Shown here: positions 7,696-14,721 of the stretch, piece after piece
How positions within the stretch are numbered: position 1 is the stretch's first letter
How the letters are laid out: each line of letters begins with the position of its first letter
DNA from: Firmicutes bacterium HGW-Firmicutes-21
GTDB taxonomy: Bacteria; Bacillota; Clostridia; Oscillospirales; CAG-382
DNA: 45,658 nucleotides
Reading direction: 5' to 3'
NCBI GenBank assembly: GCA_002841455.1
Contig: PGZT01000005.1
Location: forward strand, 1 to 45,658
Position numbers and translations under genes: made by a program
The notes under the pieces: generated by a model
Databases searched by the model: none
Told to the model about the DNA's origin: nothing
Seen by the model: the letters and a program-made list of their open reading frames with translations, nothing else

Positions 7696-8637
7696 TTATA
7701 TTATATTTATTCCTGCGCTTGCATTTCCGATTAAAGTTGTATTTAGTGTGGGACCGCCAATAATACTTAATGAGAAAACAAGCACTAATCTCGTTCCCTG
7801 TGCTACCTGAACCTTAATATTTTCTAAGCTGCCTGTAAAAATATTGTTTGCTGCAAGATCGCCTGTAAATGTAGGAGTAAGGTTTACTCGTGTTCCCGCA
7901 AGCGGAACAAAGACATTATTCGGCTGAGCTGAATAATAGAGCTGTGCCGAAATCTGTAATACCGATGCTCCGACAGAATTCGGCAGTATATTTGTAAAGT
8001 ATGCGGTGATTGCGGTTATTTTCAAATCCCTCGGTGCGGAAAATGCCATATTTCCGTTAGTAGGAACAAATCCGCCTCCTGCGCCAAGACCTATGGCGTT
8101 TTGTGTCTCGCCAAAGCCTATTGCTGCAACAAGACCGGTAGACGGAAGACCGTTGGCAACGGTTGTTATGGTAACGGGAGTATTTCCCGAGGCAAACGGG
8201 ATAATTGTACCCCGACTCGGTTCGCCCTGCCTTCCTCTCGGTCCTCTTTTGCCACGCGGACCGGGAACACAGCAGCATTGAGGCTGCGGCGGACAACAGA
8301 ATTGCTGCGGCGGGCAACAGAATTGCTGTGGCGGGCAACAAAATTGTTGTGGCGGGCAACAAAACGGCTGCTGCGGCGGGCAACAGAACGGTTGCTGCGG
8401 CGGGCAACAAAACGGCTGCTGCGAGCAACAATGCGGTTTTTGATTATGATGACAGAAATGCGAGGATGAATTGTCGAAATTGTCTTCGTTCTCGCCCGAC
8501 TCTATATCCTCCTCTTCGTCATCAAAAAAGCAGTTATCCTGTCTGCTCTTTCTGTATAGGTTCTCGGCGGCACCTGCTAAATCGGCTCCCGACCCCGAAG
8601 CAGAGCTTTTGTTGCTTTGCCGAGTATAAAAATTCAT
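7696..8637 (-). CDS. BclB-like spore-surface protein with Cys-Cys-Pro-Pro repeats and short collagen stretch
   Basis: Probable exosporium or spore-coat surface protein of 313 residues. The N-terminal 60 residues are polar and acidic (DDEEEDIESGENEDN). Residues about 74-118 are three copies of QPFCCPPQ followed by three of QFCCPPQ, then a Cys-Cys-Cys. Residues about 126-140 are five Gly-X-Y collagen triplets (GPRGKRGPRGRQGEP). Residues 144-313 match the pattern of BclB-type exosporium C-terminal domains (GTIIPFASGNTPVTITT; later TAYFT; RLVLVFSLS near the end). There is no signal peptide, as expected for mother-cell proteins put on the spore from outside. The ATG has GGAGG 8 bases upstream. The Cys-rich array could be cross-linked by disulfides or bind metal. 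Expression in sporulation is inferred. Confidence 0.85.
   Translation of the reverse strand: MNFYTRQSNKSSASGSGADLAGAAENLYRKSRQDNCFFDDEEEDIESGENEDNFDNSSSHFCHHNQKPHCCSQQPFCCPPQQPFCCPPQQPFCCPPQQFCCPPQQFCCPPQQFCCPPQPQCCCVPGPRGKRGPRGRQGEPSRGTIIPFASGNTPVTITTVANGLPSTGLVAAIGFGETQNAIGLGAGGGFVPTNGNMAFSAPRDLKITAITAYFTNILPNSVGASVLQISAQLYYSAQPNNVFVPLAGTRVNLTPTFTGDLAANNIFTGSLENIKVQVAQGTRLVLVFSLSIIGGPTLNTTLIGNASAGINII
8284..8418 (-). repeat. In-gene tandem repeats coding QPFCCPPQ and QFCCPPQ
   Basis: Six tandem units: three of 24 bases then three of 21 bases, differing by loss of one proline codon. They are nearly identical at DNA level, which suggests recent unit duplication, and the copy number may vary between strains. 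Confidence 0.85.
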
Positions 8638-8793
8638 ACTTTTACCTCCAAAATATTATAGATATTGTACGGCTTAAAAGCAATACATCATTACAATATA
8701 TGCGTTCGGAGGTTATTTGTTTTATAAACCGACATAAATATACATTCGCTTTATGGGTTATAATCAATATACATAGACGAATGGAGTATAAAA

Positions 8794-9501
8794 ATGAATT
8801 TGGTTCGTGTTTTATTGGCCTCGTTTGGTTCGGTGGTCGTGCTTTTTATTCTGACAAAGCTTGTGGGTAACCGCCAAATGTCCCAGCTGAGTATGTTCGA
8901 TTATATAATCGGGATAACCATAGGTTCAATAGCTGCGGAAATGGCGACATCGTTAGAGGGAAATATTATAGAGCCTTTACTCGCTATGGTTGTATATGCC
9001 TTGTTTGATATACTGATATCTGTTCTTAACTACAAATCGATCAAGGTTAGGAGGATTACGGAGGGCAAGCCACTTGTTCTGTTTCAAGATGGTAAAATAT
9101 TCAGAAGCAACCTTAAAAAAGCAAAGCTGGATATAGGTGAATTCCTGACACAGTGCAGAAACAGCGGATACTTCAATTTGGCTAATATCCATACCGCTTT
9201 ATTGGAAACAAACGGAAAAATCAGCTTTCTCCCGATTTCGTCACAGAGACCTGCAACTCCTGCCGACTTTAATATTTTCCCCAAGCAGGAAAGACCGCTC
9301 GCAAATGTTATTATTGACGGTAATATTCAATTTGAGAACCTAAAAAACACGGGGAAAAATGATGTTTGGCTCAAGAAACAGCTTAAATCACAAGGTGTTT
9401 CAGGTGTATCAGAGGTTTATTTGGCAACCTGTGACGCTGATAATAACCTAAGCGTATATGTTAAAATCGATAAAGCAAAAACCAAGGATATTTTTGAGTA
9501 G
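8794..9501 (+). CDS. DUF421 (YetF-type) membrane protein
   Basis: Membrane protein of the YetF/DUF421 family, 235 residues. Two to three helices lie in the first 85 residues (ending near DILISVLNY), including the family signature GNRQMSQLSMFDYIIGITIGS. The cytoplasmic part holds the two small alpha/beta segments typical of the family (GKPLVLFQDGKI and RPLANVIIDGNI). In Bacillus, relatives are linked to spore membrane or germination physiology (YetF, YrbG), but their molecular role is unclear. ATG 8794 has GGAG 7 bases upstream and a TATAAT near 8760. It is divergent from the BclB-like gene, which may be coincidence or a shared sporulation theme. Confidence 0.88.
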   Translation: MNLVRVLLASFGSVVVLFILTKLVGNRQMSQLSMFDYIIGITIGSIAAEMATSLEGNIIEPLLAMVVYALFDILISVLNYKSIKVRRITEGKPLVLFQDGKIFRSNLKKAKLDIGEFLTQCRNSGYFNLANIHTALLETNGKISFLPISSQRPATPADFNIFPKQERPLANVIIDGNIQFENLKNTGKNDVWLKKQLKSQGVSGVSEVYLATCDADNNLSVYVKIDKAKTKDIFE

Positions 9502-9504
9502 AGC

Positions 9505-9538
9505 AAAAACTACAGCGGGAGCATCTGCTCCCGCTGTA
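9505..9538 (-). terminator. Terminator of desulfoferrodoxin gene
   Basis: A 13-bp perfect stem (TACAGCGGGAGCA / TGCTCCCGCTGTA) followed on the minus strand by GTTTTTG. It has no T run on the plus strand but sits 9 bases after the DUF421 stop, so it may also slow that transcript. Confidence 0.85.
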
Positions 9539-9548
9539 AGCTCATTGT

Positions 9549-9929
9549 TTAAATCTCTTTTACCCATAATCCGTGCAGATTGCAATAAGCATATACCGCA
9601 ATCGGCTTGTCGTCCTCTGCGATAAAGGATACATTGGGTGCTTCTCCCGGTTTAAGGCATTTACGCTGTCCGCCCTTTTCGGTCTGTAAATATACCCATT
9701 GAATGTAATGCTCTGCGGTCATCGGGTGGTCAACCGAGCCGATATTGACCATAACCTTGTCGTTATCAACAGTAACAGCCGGAATATGTTTCTCATAGCT
9801 TGCGTCGACCGTGTTAGCCACAAGTAAGGTCATATGGTCTCCGCAGCAGGTAATAGGTGCGCCCGAGCTGTGAATCATTCCGATTAGATTACCGCAATGC
9901 TTGCATAAATAAAACTTTGTCTCACACAT
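9549..9929 (-). CDS. dfx: Desulfoferrodoxin (superoxide reductase)
   Basis: Reduces superoxide to hydrogen peroxide without making oxygen, an anaerobe's alternative to superoxide dismutase. The 126-residue protein has both iron sites. Center I uses C9, C12, C28 and C29 (CKHC and TCC). Center II ligands are H48 (EKHIP), the two His of DHPMTAEHYIQW, and C116 and H119 (CNLHGLW). It is therefore the two-iron (2Fe-SOR) type. AAAGGAGA lies about 7 bases before the ATG. It is divergent from thioredoxin, and the interval carries two GTGA palindromes likely bound by a Crp/Fnr-family activator. Its peroxide product would be handled by the nearby rubrerythrin. Confidence 0.97.
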   Translation of the reverse strand: MCETKFYLCKHCGNLIGMIHSSGAPITCCGDHMTLLVANTVDASYEKHIPAVTVDNDKVMVNIGSVDHPMTAEHYIQWVYLQTEKGGQRKCLKPGEAPNVSFIAEDDKPIAVYAYCNLHGLWVKEI

Positions 9930-9963
9930 AAATGTATCTCCTTTAATATTTATTGTTTTATAT

Positions 9964-10005
9964 ATTCTATCAACAATGGTTGCTATTAATCCGTGACTAA
10001 GTCAC
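9964..10005 (-). promoter_or_regulatory. dfx promoter with class II-type activator site
   Basis: The palindrome GTGACTAAGTCAC (9993-10005, centre 9999) lies upstream of a -10 TAGAAT read on the minus strand (9964-9969). A start near 9957 would put the palindrome at about -42, the usual place for a Crp/Fnr activator that replaces a -35. Confidence 0.55.
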
Positions 10006-10028
10006 ATAAGGAAGAAAATTAAGTATTT

Positions 10029-10068
10029 GTGACCGAATCACAGATTCGGCAGTAAAAAAGGGTATAAT
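10029..10068 (+). promoter_or_regulatory. trxA promoter with class II-type activator site
   Basis: GTGACCGAATCAC (10029-10041, centre 10035, within TGTGA-N5-TCACA) lies upstream of -10 TATAAT (10063-10068). A start near 10075 puts the site at about -40. There is no good -35. An overlapping CCGAATC/GATTCGG inverted repeat (10033-10049) is also present. Confidence 0.6.
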
Positions 10069-10110
10069 AAGAGCATATATACGATTACTTGAAAAAAGGA
10101 GAAAAGCGAT

Positions 10111-10422
10111 ATGGCAGTATTAACAATTACTAAGGAGAATTTCGACCAGGAGGTTTTAAAGTCCGATAAACCCGTTTTGCTCGATTTCTGGGCAAGCTGG
10201 TGCGGCCCGTGCCGAATGGTAGCGCCCGTCATTGAGGAGGTTGCCGCAATAGCCTCCGACAAAAAGGTGGGAAAGGTAAATGTGGACGAACAACCCGAGC
10301 TGGCAAGCTCATTTCAGGTTATGAGCATCCCTACACTGGTGGTCATAAAGGACGGCAAGGTGGTAAATACAGCGGTTGGCGTAAGGTCAAAGGACGCATT
10401 ACTTAAAATGCTTGAGGTATAG
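10111..10422 (+). CDS. trxA: Thioredoxin
   Basis: Cytoplasmic dithiol-disulfide reductase of 103 residues, with the active site W30-C31-G-P-C34 ([10 protein letters not shown]) and the cis-proline loop [11 protein letters not shown]. The full thioredoxin fold is present at normal length. AAAGGAG lies 8 bases before the ATG. It is a single-gene unit with its own terminator, divergent from dfx and probably controlled by the same regulator. No thioredoxin reductase gene is in the window. Confidence 0.97.
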   Translation: MAVLTITKENFDQEVLKSDKPVLLDFWASWCGPCRMVAPVIEEVAAIASDKKVGKVNVDEQPELASSFQVMSIPTLVVIKDGKVVNTAVGVRSKDALLKMLEV

Positions 10423-10435
10423 AATCTATACATTG

Positions 10436-10466
10436 AAGGGGCTGCGAAAGCGGTCCTTTTTTATTT
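10436..10466 (+). terminator. Terminator of trxA
   Basis: AAGGGGCTGC-GAAA-GCGGTCCTT hairpin with a GAAA tetraloop and two or three G-U pairs, followed by a run of T. Confidence 0.8.
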
Positions 10467-10475
10467 ATGAATAGT

Positions 10476-10727
10476 CTATCTTTTTATGGTATTGCGTTTT
10501 GCAAATATCAGTATCGCTCGTGTAGTTATACCAATCGCTAAAATAATACCCCCGGATAACATGCATGATTCTCCTGCCATATTGTAAGCCTCCTGACGAA
10601 TAACCATTTCTATTGTGGGATCTTGATATGGCAATCCCGCTTTATACACAATAAAATATAAACCGATTAATAATACAATAAATCCTGTTAGAATAAAAGA
10701 ATTTAATAATTGTTCAATTTTATTCAT
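10476..10727 (-). CDS. Small two-helix membrane protein, unknown
   Basis: I do not recognise this 83-residue protein. Helix 1 covers about residues 9-29 (FILTGFIVLLIGLYFIVYKA), and helix 2 about 54-75 (MLSGGIILAIGITTRAILIF). Between them is a polar loop of about 25 residues, and the tail is basic. GGAG lies 9 bases before the ATG. It lies 24 bases after the GNAT-HIT gene on the same strand and may be co-transcribed with it. Confidence 0.6.
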   Translation of the reverse strand: MNKIEQLLNSFILTGFIVLLIGLYFIVYKAGLPYQDPTIEMVIRQEAYNMAGESCMLSGGIILAIGITTRAILIFAKRNTIKR

Positions 10728-10751
10728 ACTTGTGCTCCTATTTTTTCAATT

Positions 10752-11699
10752 TCAAATATTCAATTCTTTTCTCATCTGCTCAATAAACCAAAGATACTCA
10801 TCAACACTTTCATAGGGAGACGGCTCGGTGATACGATAATCAATAGGCGCACTCGGGAAATCGTCGTCGAGATAGCGGGGAAATAAATGGCAATGAATAT
10901 GCGGACCTGAGTTAGCATGAAGCTCATAATTGATTTTTATCGCACCTGTAACCTTATGCAACGCTTTACCGACTTTTTGTATGTCGCTCATGAACCCGAC
11001 CATTTCATCGTGGGGAATATCCTCAAAATCATTATAATGATTCTTAATCAATACATGACACTTGCCGAATAATCTGCCCTGTGCAGTTTTCTCTGCTGTT
11101 GCAAAAGAATATTCAAGCTCCGCTATATCAATATGCCCATCCGGCATAGGCAAATTTAAACACGGCGGGCAATTTTCTTTTTTAGACATTTTAAAATACC
11201 CATCATAATTATAATGGAAGCTGCCGCCACGCCTCTCGCTTGTTGCGATTCTTATTAGATTATGTACTTTAACTCCCGCTTTATTTTCAGCCCCCGAAAC
11301 GGTAAAACCATGACTTGAAAAAATAGTTATTGCTTGCTTAAAAACTTCATTTACTCCTATAGGAAGAAGAACGGTTATATCCTTGTGGGTATCGAGCTGC
11401 CGTAATGAGACAAGCAGCAGTTTCTCTGCCGTTTCTTTAAATTTTGCTCTTTCACTGATAGCAAAGAAGGTTATTCTGTTATGACTCTTTGAAAACGCAA
11501 TCATTCCGTTGCATTTCCCCGTCATCCTGTCAACGGCAATAACAGCGTTATTCTGTCTTATTTTTGCATCCATATAATCGTCAAAGCCCTTATACCACAG
11601 AGCCATATCAGAGGTTAACTTGCTTATGTATTTGTCGTATTCCCTTGAAAGCGCAAGCCACGCAGGCTTGTCTTCGATTGTCGCCCATCTTAGTAACAT
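10752..11699 (-). CDS. GNAT acetyltransferase-HIT hydrolase fusion
   Basis: A 315-residue protein of two enzyme-like halves. Residues about 1-155 resemble a GNAT N-acetyltransferase (LLRWATIEDKPAWLALSREY start, central AVIAVDRMTGKCNGMIAFS strand, later FSSHGFTVSG). Residues about 170-315 are a HIT-family nucleotide hydrolase or transferase with a CPPC zinc pair and the catalytic triad motif HIHCHLF (H-x-H-x-H) after ELHANSGP. HIT proteins act on nucleotide phosphoramidates or dinucleoside polyphosphates; the substrate here is unknown. The join is in frame with no sign of sequencing error. GGAG lies 6 bases before the ATG. It lies 38 bases after the Crp/Fnr gene on the same strand and may be its operon partner. 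Confidence 0.8.
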   Translation of the reverse strand: MLLRWATIEDKPAWLALSREYDKYISKLTSDMALWYKGFDDYMDAKIRQNNAVIAVDRMTGKCNGMIAFSKSHNRITFFAISERAKFKETAEKLLLVSLRQLDTHKDITVLLPIGVNEVFKQAITIFSSHGFTVSGAENKAGVKVHNLIRIATSERRGGSFHYNYDGYFKMSKKENCPPCLNLPMPDGHIDIAELEYSFATAEKTAQGRLFGKCHVLIKNHYNDFEDIPHDEMVGFMSDIQKVGKALHKVTGAIKINYELHANSGPHIHCHLFPRYLDDDFPSAPIDYRITEPSPYESVDEYLWFIEQMRKELNI

Positions 11700-11737
11700 A
11701 ATTTCTCCTAAACAGATTTTAAAATATAAATTTATTC

Positions 11738-12409
11738 TTATATCAACAGCTCTAATTTATTAAAATCGATTATCTTTATTCCCCCTCTGGAGAGCTCGAC
11801 AATGCCCTCCGAAACGAAATATTTTAGCATACGGGAAACAACCTCTCTTGCGCTGCCCATATACTTTGCGACCTGCTCATGAGTGAGAAAAACGGTGTTA
11901 CCGCCTGTTTTTTTAAGCTCCTCATACAAAAACAACGCTAATCTGCGGTCAAAGCTCATAAAAAGTATCTGCTGTAACGCCCACATTACATTGGAAAAGC
12001 TGCTCGCCGCCTGCCTGTAGGCATAACACTCGACATATACATTACTGTTCATCAGCTGTGCGAAGGCAGAGGCGTTTATAATAAGCACCTCGCTGTCCTC
12101 CTCCGAATCTATGAACACCTCAAAGGTAATACTCTCAAGGACGCAGGATGCTGACAGAATACTCACATCACCCTCGTAATTACGGTAAAGGGTTATCTCT
12201 CTCCCCTCCTCGGACAGCATATAAGTACGGAGAGTACCGCTTTTGACCAGCAGCATACCGATACATTCGTTTCCGCCGTTATGTATGTTTTCGCCCTTTG
12301 AGAATCTAACCGTTCTCGCATATCGTTCTACCAAATCCCTCTCGCTATCTGTCAGGTAGTTCCAAAAGGAGAAATATTTATTGAAATCGGATATGTTATC
12401 GTACTTCAT
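11738..12409 (-). CDS. Crp/Fnr-family transcription regulator
   Basis: A 223-residue regulator. A cyclic-nucleotide-binding-type beta barrel covers about residues 15-125, a dimer helix about 125-160, and a winged helix-turn-helix 165-220. The recognition helix reads SAREVVSRMLK: R188, E189 and R193 match the Crp residues that read TGTGA, and S192 matches Fnr. It has only three cysteines (in NECIG, SASC and YVECY), with no clustered N-terminal Fe-S motif, so it is not a classical Fnr; a haem, thiol or other effector is possible. AGGGTG lies 9 bases before the ATG. Two GTGA palindromes fitting this helix lie 1.7 kb away between dfx and trxA. Confidence 0.9.
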   Translation of the reverse strand: MKYDNISDFNKYFSFWNYLTDSERDLVERYARTVRFSKGENIHNGGNECIGMLLVKSGTLRTYMLSEEGREITLYRNYEGDVSILSASCVLESITFEVFIDSEEDSEVLIINASAFAQLMNSNVYVECYAYRQAASSFSNVMWALQQILFMSFDRRLALFLYEELKKTGGNTVFLTHEQVAKYMGSAREVVSRMLKYFVSEGIVELSRGGIKIIDFNKLELLI

Positions 12410-12438
12410 TCTTTGCTCACCCTTTTAATCTTTTAGCC

Positions 12439-12467
12439 ATTATACAATAAATATCCAAAAAATTCAA
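12439..12467 (-). promoter_or_regulatory. Promoter of the Crp/Fnr gene
   Basis: Minus strand TTGAAT (12462-12467), 17-base spacer, TATAAT (12439-12444). The -35 overlaps the 3' arm of the upstream terminator hairpin, so the AAGTACGA/TCGTACTT repeat could also act as an operator. Confidence 0.75.
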
Positions 12468-12498
12468 GTACGATGCTTCTTTTTGAAACCTCGTACTT
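12458..12498 (-). terminator. Terminator of the lipoprotein gene
   Basis: AAGTACGA (plus strand 12466-12473) and TCGTACTT (12491-12498) pair, with inner GTTTC/GAAGC pairing, followed on the minus strand by GAATTTTTT. Confidence 0.75.
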
Positions 12499-12522
12499 AA
12501 AATCCAATTGTTTAATTAATTA

Positions 12523-12975
12523 TTAATCAAATAAAAAATATTCTGAGGTGTCAAGTGATATTAAATACTCACCTGAAGATTCATATATATCCCCTGTAAA
12601 TACATCCACATAAAACCATCCCATAGTGTAAGTAAAATGTTCTTCAGATATATCGGAGGTGTCATAGCATGCTTGTATCACATAATAGGCTCTTCCCACA
12701 CTATTTTTCAAAATAACACCTTCTTGTAAATTAAACACCCACTTTTTCTCGGAAAACTTGTTGCTTATTATTTCTAATGCATCATCCTCTGTAATATTAG
12801 GGATTATTGGTTCGTCAGATATGTCAGTATTTATAATTTCTATATCAGAAGGAGCTTTACTCTCTTTGCTGTCATTATCATAATTTAAGAAATCGCTTCT
12901 TGCTGCACTACACGACACAAGCGTGATGAGAAAGGAAAAAACCACAGAAAAACTAATAATTTTTTTATAAAGCAT
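12523..12975 (-). CDS. Small lipoprotein, unknown function
   Basis: A 150-residue secreted protein. It has a lipoprotein signal with lipobox LVSC (Cys at about residue 22), then an acidic linker, then a compact domain with a DDALEIISNKF helix followed by YYVIQACYDT and MGWFYVDVFTGDIYESS strands. That helix-plus-two-strand order resembles PepSY-type domains, but I would not assign the family firmly. GAGGG lies 7 bases before the ATG. It is a single gene with its own terminator. AT content is higher than in its neighbours, as is common for accessory lipoproteins. Confidence 0.7.
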   Translation of the reverse strand: MLYKKIISFSVVFSFLITLVSCSAARSDFLNYDNDSKESKAPSDIEIINTDISDEPIIPNITEDDALEIISNKFSEKKWVFNLQEGVILKNSVGRAYYVIQACYDTSDISEEHFTYTMGWFYVDVFTGDIYESSGEYLISLDTSEYFLFD

Positions 12976-13062
12976 ATAAATACCCTCTTTATATTGTATT
13001 ATGATTTTAAATTCATTATATATAATCTCATCATATATGTCAATACAAAATTAATATATTTT

Positions 13063-13097
13063 AAAAATGATGGTGTAGTCTTGATTGACTACACCAT
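13063..13097 (-). terminator. Terminator of the ilv-leu operon
   Basis: Perfect 11-bp stem ATGGTGTAGTC/GACTACACCAT with a 6-base loop, followed on the minus strand by CATTTTTAA. It lies 22 bases after the leuB stop. Confidence 0.85.
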
Positions 13098-13118
13098 GCT
13101 TATATTTTTATGTTTCTA

Positions 13119-14168
13119 TTATATCTGCTCCAATATTTTCTCTGTTATTTGGTCTGTGGTCAGCTTTCCGCCTATGTCCGCGGTGAAAAAGCCTTTGTTA
13201 AGTACCGTTTCCACTGCCGTCTCGATATTTTTCGCTTCCTTTTCAAGCTTGAACGAGTAGGACAGCATCATCGCCGCGGAAAGTATTGTCGCTATCGGGT
13301 TTGCAATACCTTTTCCGGTAATATCGGGAGCTGAGCCGTGGATTGGCTCATACATACCCCTCATATTCGAGCCGAGTGATGCGGAGGGCAGCAATCCTAT
13401 CGAGCCTGTCAGCTGGGACGCCTCGTCCGAGAGAATATCTCCGAACATATTTGAGGTAACAATAACATCGAACTGCATTGGATTGCGTATAAGCTGCATT
13501 GCGGCGTTATCTACAAGCATATCGCTGTATTCAACCTCTCTGTACTCCTCCGCAAGCGTATGCATAACCTCACGCCACAGCCTTGAGCTTTCCAAAACAT
13601 TTGCTTTATCAACGCTGGTTACCTTTTTGTTCCGTTTCATTGCATATTCAAAGGCAGTTCGTCCTATGCGTTCCACCTCGGTAACGCTGTATGTCTCGGT
13701 GTCAAAGGCTTCCTCGCCGTTTTCACCCTCTGTTCTTCCGCTCTTGCCGAAATATATACCGCCTGTCAGCTCACGAACGATAACGATATCAAAGCTCTCG
13801 GTGTTGCGCAGCGGGCAGCGCTCGCTCAACGCTTTATATAGCTTTACGGGGCGTATGTTAGCGTACAGACCCAACTCCTTACGGAGTCCGAGCAAAGCTC
13901 TCTCGGGGCGAAGATGACCGGGCAGAGAATCCCATTTGGGTCCGCCCACCGCTCCCAAAAGCACGCTGTCGCTCCGCATTGCCGCTTCCACCGTTGACTG
14001 CATAAGCGGAACTCCGTATGCATCAATGGCACAGCCGCCCGCAAGCAGATTGGTATAAGCTATTTTATGCCCGTACTTTTTGCATATAGCGTCAAGCACC
14101 CTTGTTGCGCTGTCAACTATCTCGGGACCTATTCCGTCTCCCTTTATAAGTGCTAAATTAATCTTCAT
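13119..14168 (-). CDS. leuB: 3-Isopropylmalate dehydrogenase
   Basis: NAD-dependent oxidative decarboxylation of 3-isopropylmalate to 4-methyl-2-oxopentanoate in leucine synthesis. The 349-residue protein shows GDGIGPEIVDSA at the N terminus, LLGAVGGPKWDS, the substrate-binding VRELTGGIYFG, the catalytic DKANVLESS, and GSAPDITGKGIANP near the C terminus. AAAGGA lies 7 bases before the ATG. It is the last gene of the branched-chain operon, 27 bases after leuD. In organisms using the citramalate route, LeuB can also oxidise methylmalate, so it may serve isoleucine too; that is inferred from the presence of cimA. Confidence 0.97.
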   Translation of the reverse strand: MKINLALIKGDGIGPEIVDSATRVLDAICKKYGHKIAYTNLLAGGCAIDAYGVPLMQSTVEAAMRSDSVLLGAVGGPKWDSLPGHLRPERALLGLRKELGLYANIRPVKLYKALSERCPLRNTESFDIVIVRELTGGIYFGKSGRTEGENGEEAFDTETYSVTEVERIGRTAFEYAMKRNKKVTSVDKANVLESSRLWREVMHTLAEEYREVEYSDMLVDNAAMQLIRNPMQFDVIVTSNMFGDILSDEASQLTGSIGLLPSASLGSNMRGMYEPIHGSAPDITGKGIANPIATILSAAMMLSYSFKLEKEAKNIETAVETVLNKGFFTADIGGKLTTDQITEKILEQI

Positions 14169-14195
14169 ATGCTTATCCTTTCTTGTCGTCAGAGC

Positions 14196-14696
14196 CTACT
14201 TTTTGCTGATAAGACCGCTGTTTACCGCTTCTACCAGACCGCCCGCTTGTATAATCTGCTGTATAAACGGAGGAAACGGCAGTGTCTTATATTCCTTCAT
14301 AGTAGTGATATTTCTTATTATTCCAGTTTCAAAATTCACCCTTACAGTGTCGCCCTCGTTAATCTCCTCGGCAGCTTGCTCACATTCTATAATCGGCAGC
14401 CCGATATTTACCGCATTACGGTAGAAAATACGGGCGAAGTTCTTTGCGATAACGAGTGAAATTCCGCTTTCCTTAATCGCAATCGGTGCATGTTCTCTGG
14501 AGGAGCCGCAGCCGAAGTTGTTGCCTGCGACCATTATATCGCCTGTTTTTACACGGGTAACAAAGCTCTCGTCAATGTCCTCCATGCAATGTGAGGCAAG
14601 CTCTTTTTTATCGGTGGTGTTTAGGTATCTTGCCGGGATAATAACATCGGTGTCCACATTATCCCCGTATTTTAATACGCTTCCTTTAACATTCAT
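14196..14696 (-). CDS. leuD: 3-Isopropylmalate dehydratase small subunit
   Basis: Swivelling small subunit of isopropylmalate isomerase, partner of LeuC. The 166-residue protein has [13 protein letters not shown] near the start and the substrate-recognition loop [14 protein letters not shown], both typical of the short LeuD form found with the shorter archaeal/clostridial-type LeuC. It lies between leuC (25 bases) and leuB (27 bases). The ribosome binding site is imperfect: AAAGGA is 12 bases from the ATG and a TAGG is very close. Confidence 0.96.
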   Translation of the reverse strand: MNVKGSVLKYGDNVDTDVIIPARYLNTTDKKELASHCMEDIDESFVTRVKTGDIMVAGNNFGCGSSREHAPIAIKESGISLVIAKNFARIFYRNAVNIGLPIIECEQAAEEINEGDTVRVNFETGIIRNITTMKEYKTLPFPPFIQQIIQAGGLVEAVNSGLISKK

Positions 14697-14721
14697 AACC
14701 TATAATCATTCCTTTCTTAAA

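Noticed and set aside
8655-8683. TTGCTT-17-TATAAT upstream of the BclB-like gene on the minus strand
   Set aside because: The predicted start would fall within the ribosome binding site, leaving essentially no leader; a sporulation-type promoter further upstream is more likely, but I could not find a clean one.
8205-8870. Long plus-strand open frame across the BclB-like repeats
   Set aside because: It is the antisense of the CCPPQ repeats (low-complexity Ala/Gly/Asn runs), and it overlaps two well-supported genes.
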